Below are positions 51,661-63,244 of a stretch of DNA of 64,000 nucleotides, in pieces; within the stretch, counting starts at the first letter, position 1; the number at the start of each line of letters is the position of its first letter. The position numbers were made by a program, and so were the translations under genes. The notes under the pieces were generated by a model that saw only the letters and a list, made by a program, of their open reading frames with translations, ran no database searches and was not told where the DNA came from. Source of the DNA: Auanema rhodensis (Eukaryota; Nematoda; Chromadorea; Rhabditida; Rhabditidae); contig OZ059897.1 of NCBI GenBank assembly GCA_964057225.1, forward strand, positions 12,958,001 to 13,022,000, read 5' to 3'.

Positions 51661-51696
51661 TTTTCATTCATCGCTGCAGCTGCTGCTGAATGAAAA
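51661..51696. repeat. Hairpin with 10-base perfect stem
   Basis: TTTTCATTCA at 51661-51670 pairs with TGAATGAAAA at 51687-51696. The 16-base loop is GC-rich and contains CTGCAG and CAGCTG, themselves palindromes. It stands out in composition from its AT-rich flanks. Confidence 0.7.
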
Positions 51697-51903
51697 GTGT
51701 TGGTAGAGGCGGGCTAGATAAAAGTGAAAAAAAAAGGGGGGTGATGTGTAAATGACCATAAGCCAATGAAAAAAAAGTTCTATTTCTTCATAAATATCAT
51801 TAATTTTGAGAATTAATTATTTCAAAAAAAAATGAAATTACTATATCCCAACCGTTCTTTTGGACAAATTCGAGTTGAAATACATCAGTTACTAACGGAC
51901 ATT

Positions 51904-51950
51904 ACGTGAGAAAGGCGTGACACGTGAAAGACACGTTGAAAAACCACGTG
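51904..51950. promoter_or_regulatory. Cluster of ACGTG / CACGTG boxes
   Basis: Within 47 bases there are ACGTG (51904), CACGTG (51921), CACGTT (51932) and CACGTG (51945). CACGTG and RCGTG words are E-box/HRE-type sites for bHLH and bHLH-PAS factors. Such density is unexpected in AT-rich DNA, but function is inferred only. Confidence 0.45.
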
Positions 51951-52246
51951 AGACATGAGTTGTACTTGATATAGGTTTTAATTTCTATTTTAACATTTGA
52001 CTATTTTTGTCCAATAATATAAATCATATGAGCAACCCTTTTTTTATCAAACAAAGAATTTTAAAATTTCGGGCTGAAACATCGAAAACTAATAATTCTT
52101 GAAATTGTTATTACTTGTATTGTTATATTCGTCTTCAAAACATTTTGAAAGACAATCATCATCATCAACACCTTTCTTCAATCTCATTTTCAATTTCATC
52201 GTCTCCTCCTCATAATCATCATCATCGTCATCATTTATCGCCATCA

Positions 52247-52453
52247 TCACAAATTTTCATTATCTTTGCGATAGCCCAAGCCAGTCTCTTCTTCTTCACT
52301 TCTCATTGGCTTCTGTATTTCGCGGTCGTAGTTTTGACTCTTCACAAATATTCTGAAGTGGCTCCTAACTGTTACCAGGCTTCTGCTTCTACCACTGAGC
52401 ACGGCATAAGCTGTTCTACTTGAATCACGATATCTGATTTTTCCTTCAAATAT
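52247..52453 (-). CDS. Protein-like open frame without ATG
   Basis: The minus strand is open for 68 codons to TGA (52247-52249). It has a mixed, basic then acidic content (AVLSGRSRSLVTVRSHFRIF, later EEEETGLGYRKDNENL). The plus strand is open for 102 codons over nearly the same bases, but that frame is low-complexity Ser/His. No clear acceptor was found on the minus strand. Confidence 0.15.
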   Translation of the reverse strand: MFEGKIRYRDSSRTAYAVLSGRSRSLVTVRSHFRIFVKSQNYDREIQKPMRSEEEETGLGYRKDNENL

Positions 52454-52647
52454 CTAGCTATAATCGTAATCTTCGAACAAAAAAAAGATGAATTGATGCT
52501 CATTAATATTCTTTCATCTTTTTAATTTCACTTTTGATGAAATATGTCTTTATTTATATATTATATATCAAATTTATAAAGATCATGAAGTTTTTCTTCT
52601 TTTCTCCTCGTTGCACTATATTTTCTGACAAAACCTTTTTGTCTCTT

Positions 52648-52651
<4 letters not shown>

Positions 52652-52710
<59 letters not shown>
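52652..52710. repeat. (CT)n microsatellite
   Basis: About 59 bases of pure CT dinucleotide. Confidence 0.95.
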
Positions 52711-52713
<3 letters not shown>

Positions 52714-54750
52714 CTTTTTATCTCTATTCCTCATTCTCCATTTCTTTATCTTTCATATTCACATTGACTATCACCAATTCATCTATGATGATCATCTTAT
52801 TTCCTGGTTTCGTGAATCTGTAACAACCGGAAATCTTATCACATTTCGAGCTTTTCTATCAGTTTAAAATATAAAAAGAATTAATTTAGAATGACTTCTC
52901 ATCTTTTAACATCATCATTTAACTAATAAATTACTTTATAATCTTTTTAAATTTTATTTATTTATATATAATTTAATTATATAATATATAATTCTCAACA
53001 AGAAAACTTTCATTTTGTATTGACATAAAATTTATTGGAAATGATGACTGTTTCTAGCTCTATTTGCATTTTGTATCTTTTTTGATTTCTGTCTTTTAAA
53101 CAACTCGGCATGTCATCTTTTCTTTTTTTCCTCGTCAATTCAGTTTCTTTAACCTTTCTCAGATATTAACTATAAAAATTTCCTAAAAATATAATATAAT
53201 ATATATATATTATAATATATTATTATTATTATTATTTTCATAAAATACAAATATTTCACTTATTTAATATACACTCTTTATCAGCTCTACCGACCTTCTT
53301 TCATTTGTGCTATCTGGTTTTTGTGCTTTTCTTCAAGTGCTTGTTTCAAGACCAAAATTCCTAGAATGCCTTCTTAATTATATGAAACCAAGTATGCATT
53401 TTCAGCATATTTATCTAAAAAGCTTCTAATTATAATTTTTTTTCATTCTAGGCAAATGCATTGAAACGATATTAATTAAAACTTTTTTTTTTGAAAAATA
53501 AAGGTCAAATAGTTCAAATCTAATAACTCGTTATGTATACATATTCTGAATGTCCATTTGTCCAGTACAATTTGTACTAATATGTTAGATGATAATTGTA
53601 TATTTCTATTAACAGACCGAGAAACAAACTAGTTTCAATAGGCTCTACATCATTGTTTTTCAAAAAAAAAAACGAATTGTTTACACGCAAAGTGTTAATG
53701 TGCACTCGAATTACATATTATTGCCGATCATCTCTATTCGAACAGTATATTCATGTTATCCTGTTCATTTTCTTTTTTTTTTATTCTTTGTTATTAAAAT
53801 TTTTTTTAATTTATTATTTCAAATCATTTATCCGATCTTCTAGCATTTATTTTATAGATATGTACATCCAATTTTTGACACAAAAAACAGAATTAGTCGT
53901 ATCGTTTTAAACATTTTCAATTTTTTGTTTGAAATTCATAGCTTCCACAAACACTTTCAGGAAGTTAAATGTACTTAATCTGAACTGTTTCTTTATCTTC
54001 CAAAAAAAACTTCCCTTCTTCTTTGACTTCACACCTTTCTCTTATATTTTCTCTCCAACTTTTATTCTCTGTTCTTCTGAATTGTCTATCTTCCACTTAG
54101 TATATCATCATTTATTCTATATTCTCTTCTTTTCTCCTTCTCTCTCTCTCTCTCTTTTTCTCTTATTTTAATTTCTCTTTCTTTAACCAACGTGAATTCT
54201 CTTCCAGTTTACAAGCAATATGTTTCCAAAAACAGCTAAAGACTGTATCGAGCATGCATGTTTGCCCCTGAAAGCTTCTTCAAGTGGACCGATATCTGAA
54301 AAACGTTGAGAAATTTCAATTATTCTTTTTCTTTCTTAGCTATTCTGTCTCTTCTAATCCTATTTTCTCTCTCTCTATCTTTGAATCTTCTATTAGACCG
54401 ACTGACAACGTAACTCTTAGATTTGATCATTCAACAGCTACTGTAGAATTTTAGCTGAAAACCTTCTGTTTAATCTTTGAAATATTTGATAAGATTCACC
54501 GAACTATTACTATTTTTTGATCTATAAATATCTGATTGAAATATCTTCAATAATACAAAAATTGAAAATAAAGTTCAAATATATAATGAGTAGGTGTTTC
54601 CTGAAAATGTGTTTATAAGACGTTTGGTCAAGAAATGAGCTTCGTAGCGACCAAGTTTTAGCTTGCCCTTTGGGCAACATTTTGATTACACTTTTCGTAC
54701 AAAAATCCTAAAATTGATCATAAGGCTGAAAATCACAAATTATATTTCAG

Positions 54751-54901
54751 AAACTTATACAATTGTTTGATTTTCCAACAGAAACATCTGAATGAAGCCA
54801 ATATATCTATTTATGTTTTTGGAATTGAAAATACTCGGAGTGGTTGTCTCACAGTAGAGGGAGAGCGCGAAAATCCGCTTCTCAAGTGGTTTCATCATTA
54901 A
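54751..54901 (+). CDS. Possible terminal exon
   Basis: The acceptor ttatatttcag is followed by one codon-completing base, 49 sense codons and TAA (54899-54901). The frame includes LIFQQKHLNEANISIYVFG then TRSGCLTVEGERENPLLKW, which is protein-like. No family recognised. The minus strand is also open here for about 60 codons. Confidence 0.25.
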
Positions 54902-56909
54902 TTCCTTCATTTTCTTCTTCTCCTCCTCTCTTTCAACCAACTATGAAAGACTAGTTCTTCGTCTGAAGCTACTGTGCGGCTTCTGCTTCTGATGATGGCG
55001 ATTGGATGAGGATGGTTTCTGAAGAGAGTATACAGAAGACTCTTTACAGCAAATTACTAGGTCATTATTGACCAGATGAAGCAACTATTTCACGTTTTTT
55101 CAATAACCATTTAAGTTTTGAAGAGATATTTATTTTATTTTTCACACACCGAAAAATGTCTCAATAGAATACATTTCTAAGATCTATTACATGTATCGGC
55201 TACTTCAGATTTTTCTTATTTTCATAATGTATTCATGTATACTCATGGCTATTTCTATATTTTCATCAACAAATCAACTGATTTCAAGGTTGTATGTGTA
55301 ATTAACACTTGAACCTTTGAGATAACTTGATTATAGTACTTCAATAATTCGATAGTTCCTTTATATCAGCAGCTTTTCAACCTTAAAGCTTTAATTGCTT
55401 AGATGTCATAGTAAGTTACAGTTATAAATGGTTGTCGGTTTCATGTACTTGAGCTTATGCTGTCATTCAACGTCATCAGCCTGTTTAGCCAAACTAGGCT
55501 AACTGTAAATCATATCCAACACGAAAGTTTAAAATTGAATAAAGAGGCAAAATAAAGAGTGAACAGGGTGTTAGAGAATTATCGCAAACATCTGTGAAAA
55601 TTAGTCAACTTGATAATCAAACTAGCAGATATATCATGTTATATCTTCTGGTTTGTTTGATGTTAATCAAACTTTATTTCATACTTAGTAATCTTTTTAT
55701 TCCAATGTATTCAAAATTCTTAATCAATCTTCTTTTCTTATTCTGACATGTGAAAATCTTTTGAATCTCTAATTAATTAGGATAGTTAGATGGTAGCTTG
55801 ATCAGTATTAGAAAGAGATTTATCAGTAGTTAAAGAGTAATTTTCTTAAATAAAAAATAGAAATAAGAGAGAGATGAAGGTGGAGCGGAAAGTTAATAGA
55901 GAGAGAGAGAAAGAGAAAGAGAGAGAGAGAGAGAGAGGGAGAGGGGTTTATAATCATTCCAACTGGTATCAGTTTATCAACTATTTCTCGTTTCGACATC
56001 CTCTTCCTCAACAAAACGCATATACACATCGACAAATGAACACAAAAATACATAGTCAAATGGCTGTTTGAATATATTTATATATTTATATTTATATATA
56101 TATATATATAAAGAGAGAAAAGAAAAGAAAAATAAAGAGAGAAATAGAAAGAGTAAGAGAGAGAAAATGGACAACGATAGATCTTTCGTCCTAAAAATAC
56201 CAGTTCTTTTCATCGCCTCTGGGCAAACTATCAAACAGATACACTAATTTACGAATGAAAGACATTTGGCTTATCAAAGATATTTCAATTTAACAGTTTA
56301 TCTTATAGCTATTTAGCCGTTAAAATTAAAAAAAGCAAAATTTATGTTATTCTTAAGATCTTTCCTTTATTTTAAATTTAAATTTTATATTTTTATAAGC
56401 TTTATACAGTGAGAAATAAAGAGATCTATATTTCTTCTGTTTCTAGCCCTTTCATTATCTATAGGAATATTATTTCTAAAACTATTTTTATACCCAAATT
56501 CACTTTCACATTCTTTTTTTACTTCTTTTTATTTTAAAAATTGTTTCTTCGTCTTAATCAGTCTGTATAGCCTTCAATCTTTCTATCTTGCCACTTGACG
56601 GCTTTTAGATTCTGGACAATCATCACTGTCATTGAAATCATTAGCTGGTCAAAATTCTTCTATCCTTTCTGTTAAATCATCAATTCATATTGACAAAATC
56701 TTTCATCATCATTTTTTATTATTTTTCAACATTTTCTACTGAAGATACTCATATTAGCCGTGGGCAGTTTGCTTTTTTTTCAGAGATTATCCTTCTGAAT
56801 TTCACTCTTGAACACATTTTTTTCCAATCAAGATTATAACAAGTTTAATTTTTTATTGTTTTTCCATATCTACATTGGTCATATTTTCATTTTTCAAATC
56901 TCTTTCTCC

Positions 56910-56914
<5 letters not shown>

Positions 56915-56953
<39 letters not shown>
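56915..56953. repeat. (TA)n microsatellite
   Basis: About 39 bases of TA dinucleotide. Confidence 0.9.
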
Positions 56954-56960
<7 letters not shown>

Positions 56961-57372
56961 TGTTTTTATATATTCATTTTTTAAATGCTTCTTTATTAAG
57001 ATTGTAGTTTGAACTTTTCATTTAGCTATATTATGAGCATTATAAACATTTTATTTCACTTTTTTCAGTTATATTAATCAATATTCATTATTTTTTATTT
57101 TATTTTTGAATGTTTTGCGTGACCTACGGATTCATATACTTTTTTATTTCAAATAAATAAGTATAAATTGAATACCCGCCCAGATATCCAATTTTGAATT
57201 TATTTGGCATCCAGTATCATAAGTTCAAAATAATTTTATTCCAGTCGTCTATTTCATATCATTGTATATATAATGGTTTATATATTGATAATATTTATTA
57301 ATTATATCTTGTTTTATTATATTGTCGTGTTAATTGCTTTTCATTATTCTCATTAAACTTGCTTCATTTTAG

Positions 57373-57439
57373 AAGAACACAGCTTTCACGGATCTTCACA
57401 ATCTATCAAAATCAAATCATAGCTCATCATATCAAAAAG
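57373..57439 (+). CDS. Exon-like segment C of a possible giant-intron gene
   Basis: The acceptor ttcattttag and donor gtacga bracket 67 bases. Starting on a whole codon, the frame begins KNTAFTDLHNLSKSNHSS and ends with one base (G) of a split codon. It can follow segment A (24859-24920) and precede segment D (63123) without a frame break. One other frame is open. No family recognised. Confidence 0.35.
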
Positions 57440-60400
57440 GTACGATAATCTAATTGAACAATACTTTATTTCTATTTTTTTATTATTTTCTTTGGACTTT
57501 ATTGGCTTTACTTGATTTTATTATATTTTATTTATGGGCAACCTAATTATTTACTACACTGGTTAATCTTGTTCAAATCTCATCAATGCACAATTTGTTC
57601 TGACTAGAACAGCATGAAGTACCAGCTTGAAGATCTACATTTTTCACTTTTTTTTTCTTTGATAGTCAATCGATTTTTGATCTTCAACGCTTTCAAAAAA
57701 TACTGATTGGAGAGGGTGATATCTTTCAGTATTGGGCTCTCCAATTTTTTCTCTTGATAGCTTTTCCGAAATAAACTTCATTCTTCAACCCCCCCCCCCC
57801 CTTCCTCTCTTCTCTTCCAAACACACGGACTATTAAATCACACAAACTCTTGCTACTCTCTTGTTTCATTTTTTCATTTTAGACCAGCTGATAAGTAAAA
57901 CAAGATCTGTAGTTTCAATTAGGAACTGATCTTAAAGTTGTTCTAAATTATATACCTATAGTTAGATATTATCTGAATAACCTTATAACTTTTTGCTAGC
58001 TTTTTGTAGTTTATCGCTTCCTGCGGCAGTTTTTTTTTTTGAAGAAAATACTTTTGATCGTTTCAATCTTTATTATTTTTGATAATAATGAAGCTATTCG
58101 TAAAAAAAAAATCAAATGTCTCTAATTGGAACTTGTAAAAATTTGTTCAATCGTTTTTATGCCTGATAAGAAAATAATCATCATTGCCATCTTCAGGGTT
58201 GTTTCATTTTATGAAATTAAATAGTTTAATGAGACTATTTGATAATTTTCCAAAAATTTTATTAGGTCTTTCATATTGTTTTGGAAATTTCTTTTGATAT
58301 AAAATATTTTAATGATAAATATCCATATGAGAAGATGGCTATGATGTTAGTTTTACTTCTGCTATTACCCTCAGGGATTTTTGTCGTTTTTGCGATTCTC
58401 ATATTCATGTGGACAGCCTTTTATATGTTCATCTATATTTCATTTTGTTTTTATTCATTATCATTTGTTGATAATCTATTCAAATAGTTTATATCTTTGT
58501 AGCTGATTCAAATTGTGTCGTTTGTACATACTTTTGTCCAGTTTGTCAGAAGACAACTTTACAGCCTTCTTTATTTTTGCTTTTCCCATCTTGAATTTTT
58601 TTTCTCATTTTAAAGAAATTGATAATCCATCTAATATCCACATTCTGTGAATGATAACTCTTCAATAATCAACTGCTTTCACATTTGATTTGTCTTGATC
58701 ACATTTTCATCAGCCATAAAAGATTAAGCTTCATTAAATTCTTTTCCTGTTTTCTTCATTTATCCATTTCTCAAAATAATTCCAAATTTTATAGTTGTAT
58801 GGAAGCTGCTCAGATACTACTATTACTATTGCACTTTTTCTATTTCACGTAAAGTTTCTCGTACATTTTAGTCATTCTTCTTACTTTTATGCTAATTAAG
58901 AGATAGCATTTCATTTTCAATTTTGCACGCGCGGTCGCATTTTTAGAAGTTTTTTTTCTGTTTTTAAGTTTTTTCATTTAGTTCTAATGATCTTTAAACA
59001 ATATCTTAAGATAATATATATATATACTATATATATATATATAATATTGTTTTATATATATACATATTGCTTTTAATTTATTTTTCTCTTTGAAATAGCA
59101 TTTATCATTGTCTGTCCCTCTCTCTCTCCACTTTAAATCTATCTGCTCTGGTGGTCACTTTCTCATGTTTTATGTTATGGGTGAATCAACACTTTAAGAC
59201 ATGGCTTTTGTAAAATCTGTTCTTATTTTTGAATGTTTTATGTTTTAATGCTTTTAAAGTTTTAAAATCAAATTATTTTGCAATTTTATTTACATTTAAG
59301 ATGCTTTTCAAATTTATGCGATAATAGTAGTCGATTACTCAGTTTTATGTGTTCCTACAACAACTTAAGAAAAATCAAATTTATCTTAAGCAAAAAGTTG
59401 ATTTCCAAATAAGTCAAGAGCCTTTTCGCGCACTTAATTCCTGATTTTTTGATATTTTTGGGCAATCCGCTAAAAACTTGTTTTTCTATGACGATTTCAC
59501 GGATTTACTCGAGCTAATCCAGCGACTGTCTAGTGAAGTATTTGTAAATAGGCCTAACCATATCCTCTATCGTATTTATCAGTAGCTTGGATAAAAAAAA
59601 GTATTTGTGATTATTTATATAATATATTTATAATGTCTAACTATATACATAACAAGATTGGCTTGAGAAGATAATGTCTTCATCATATAAGGCGGAGCAT
59701 TTTTGTTGAAAAAGGGAAGAAGACAATAAAGTTTATTGATGAATACTACGTCAATAATATATCAAATTCTACAGGAACGGTTTTCGAATCAAATGTTCAC
59801 GTGGTATATCGTTTGGTGAATGTTGTAGTCTAAACAGAAACAAAACCAATATGATATAATCAAGTCAAGAAACACGATTTTTCGACTTATCAGGAGAAGA
59901 TCGAGCATGTTTCTTCTTGTTAATTATCATTACACATAGTAAGCATTTTTTTCTTTTGATAAAAAAGAAATAATACAAAAGATAATAACATTCTCCTTCA
60001 TGTTATGACAATAATAATAATAATTTTCATATATACATATGGATACACAAGGTTTCTTATGAGAGACTTTTAGGGATTTTCGTATGATGGTTGTTAGTAG
60101 CCAGTTTTAGGCCACTGAATCGCAACTGATCTATGTCCGGTATCCATTTGTTTTCATCTTTTATTCGGACTGACACTGACTTTTAGCTCTTCTATCATTA
60201 TCTCTAATTTGTTCTGTTTTTTATATTTTCATCTTAAGTTCTATGATGATCAAGGGGGATAAAATGGGATTATCAAATGAGCCGATCATGTTTGAAATTT
60301 AAGTTTTCAATTAGTTTACAGCTTGAATCAAATATCAATGTTTTCCCCAATATACAGTACTCCGATGTATAGTTGTTTGATGCTTCTTGCTGCATTGCTT

Positions 60401-60971
60401 AAAATTGAATTTGATGGCTTAATTGAACTTAAGCTATAACAGAGTTTCATGCACGGTTATTCAATTTGTATTTGTTACGGTCTAGTTGATTCAGAAGCAA
60501 GATGAAGCTTAAGAAACGGATGAGTGTAGTCATTTGTCGAATAAAATAAATAAGGGAAGTCTTAAAAGATAGAAATACACTTATTTCATTCACTTAACTG
60601 GTATCATTTTCGGTACTATACACATACTACGAGAGAGGGAGAAGAAAATAGAACCGGCTTTGCATATTTAGTTCTTCGCTTATTTCCTTTTCATCCGTTA
60701 CTTGTTCAGTTTACCTTTTATGGTACAACAATGTTTTTTCTCTATCTCTATAGCTATCTTTCACACTATTTTTCCTTAATTTTGTCTCTAACATCTTTTA
60801 AAAGCACGATATTCTTCGTTCTGATGACGACAGCGTCAATGAAGACTATGACATATTGAAGATCGGTTGCTAATCTCAATTTACCGGTTTAGCTCTCAGA
60901 ATTTCGCAGTATACGTGCGAATGAAGTTTCTTGTAATTTGACGTTTTACATCATCCTCCTTTCTCTCACTT

Positions 60972-60975
<4 letters not shown>

Positions 60976-61031
<56 letters not shown>
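60976..61031. repeat. (CT)n microsatellite
   Basis: About 56 bases of CT dinucleotide. Confidence 0.95.
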
Positions 61032-61034
<3 letters not shown>

Positions 61035-63023
61035 ATGTCTATTTTTTCCTCTTTATTTCACTCTTCCTCTCTTTCCCTCTATCTTTTCCTCTGTCAAGCT
61101 CTTGGTCTTGATTCAAGTTTCATTTTTTTATTAGAAAATTCAACTTACTCTTGAACTATTTATTTTTCATGCTCCACCTAAAGCGTAGACCCACATTTAT
61201 TGCGGTTTCAGATTTCTGCAGCTTATCTTGTAACAATTGAATTATTGGTTCACTACTTCATATAATATAAACTGATGTTACTTTTATTCTATTTCTCTCA
61301 CCTTTTTTAACTATTTTGCTTTAGCTATAGTTCCAATTTATTTAATAAGTAAACATTGGTATATGAATTTTGGAGAAAGAACGGATATGAATTATAATGC
61401 TTCTAAGGCGAATAGATAATAGATTCATAATAGAAATAAGGGGAATAGATTTCAAAGAAGATAGATAGAGGAAAGGTAAAGCTAAAAGACTGAAAGAGTA
61501 GAAAATAGAATTATTTGAGTACCAAATAGAATTTTATGTGTCCAGGATATTGTTTATTTCTCGTTAGCGATATGATACCTTACGAAATGAAGCAATTTGC
61601 TTTGAAAGATTTCTCTTTCTTTAGTAGTCGAAACCGATTTAAAACCATAAGATATGCTTTTTCAGAGATATTGTACACATTTTTAATCTTGTTCTTTCTT
61701 TTTTTTATTAATTAAGTCCTTTTTTTTCTCTTTAAACTATTTATCAGTACCCTAATTTTTTGTATGTGCTCTTATAATTTCATTGTTATTGCTATTTTTC
61801 AATATTTCAGCCTAATCTGTTTCGAAAAAAGCAATGAAAACAGATGAGCGAAATATTAAAAAAAAACTTTCAAATTTAGCCTTTATCATAAGATCCGGAT
61901 TAAATCCAAAAAATACTTGCTTGTTCCTTTATGTCGTCAGCAGATAGTATTTTCAAATAAATTTATAAAAACAATATTTTCAAAACTCATGGAAATGCTT
62001 TTCAGAGAATGCGAGAAAATATGACATTTTTTACTTGATCTCATCGTTTGGTTTTTGAGCATAAATTCGAGATGATATAGCTATATCGTCTTGTTGGGAT
62101 TACCGTTCGTTTTTTTTTGATTTGAGGCTCTTTAAACATAACCAAGATTTAATATTGAGCTTAGAGTACCTATAGGATTGCTTAGCTCTTAGGCTCAAAA
62201 ATATCCTGGGTCACGTGAATCTATACACGTGAAAGCTTTGAAACAAGCCGACAGTCTGTTTGCTCTTATATTTTATAGGACAATTTGTGTGAAATTGACA
62301 TTTACCTAAATGAGAGATAATACAGATGTAGAGAGCACAGACTATTAAGTGATACATTATTAGATTTAATAGAGGGAGAAAAGAAAAAATAGAAAAGAGG
62401 ATGTAAGTATTGGGAGGAATGGATAAGATTCTATGGGTTAAGGCCCAGTTGACCCAGGCTCCAGAAATTCCGAGGTCAGCAGCAGTCATCGGACCAAAAA
62501 GATGAGAAGAAATGAAGAAATTGATTTCTTTTTCTGATTATTATCTATCAATCTCATTTATTTCTAAATATCGTCAACCTTCACTTTTGGACTGTTTGTT
62601 AGCCTCAATGTCATATTGAACATCGTTCATATCACATTTCCTCCAATTAATAACTTTCGATCTTAGTCACTTCAATCAGCAGTTAGTTAATCATTTTTGT
62701 TTTGAAACAATGACTGAAGCTTTTCCTTGAAGCTTAATCAGCTCATGTAGTTGGTTCTTTCTTTTGAATTATGAAAGTTGATTTCAACTACCGTATACTT
62801 CGGGGGCTCACCTGTTGTCATAGAAGCATATGAAGCTGTTAGATACAGTAATAGATTAAGCGTAAAATCAAGAATTATGAATTTTAGTTATAAATATTAA
62901 AAATGTATAAAAGCTTTGAAAATTGTATTATTGAGCAATAATTTATAATCAATTTCCCATACACTTTAGGTATCTACGTGTTTGTATGTAGGATTACAAT
63001 AAGATTTGTTGAACACAACTACT

Positions 63024-63030
<7 letters not shown>

Positions 63031-63063
<33 letters not shown>
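63031..63063. repeat. (CT)n microsatellite after a C run
   Basis: Seven C followed by about 33 bases of CT, 60 bases upstream of exon-like segment D. Confidence 0.92.
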
Positions 63064-63067
<4 letters not shown>

Positions 63068-63122
63068 AGTTCCTTCTTATTTGATTTAATTCATTTGAAA
63101 ACGCTTCTGATTTGTTTTGTAG

Positions 63123-63244
63123 TAAATCGTGATAAACAGGCATCCGAAATAGGTGATTTACTTTTGAAAGGCCTGGTGATAGATAGCATTGAACGGACAC
63201 GTATGCATGTAATGGATGATGTGTATTCGAGGGACTTCTTCTAA
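63123..63244 (+). CDS. Exon-like segment D, possible last exon of a giant-intron gene
   Basis: The acceptor gattt-gttttgtag is followed by TA and then 39 sense codons to TAA (63242-63244). The frame contains NRDKQASEIGDLLLKGLVID and ends RMHVMDDVYSRDFF, a charged, globular-looking sequence. The two leading bases complete a Val codon with the G left by segment C. An alternative acceptor at 63138-63139 also keeps this frame but not the join. No family recognised. Confidence 0.35.

Larger units (their letters stand above)
45501..54750. other. Gene desert, fourth part
   Basis: AT-rich and visibly pyrimidine-biased on the plus strand. It holds CT arrays at 47875-47941, 50030-50110 (imperfect), 50840-50878 and 52652-52710, GA-rich DNA at 49190-49300, a TATAG pentamer array near 46584-46606 and (TA)n tracts. 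Small candidates are listed separately. Confidence 0.35.

Noticed and set aside
53500-53520. tRNA B-box-like agttcaaatc
   Set aside because: No matching A box, acceptor stem or anticodon arm around it; no convincing tRNA was found anywhere in the window.
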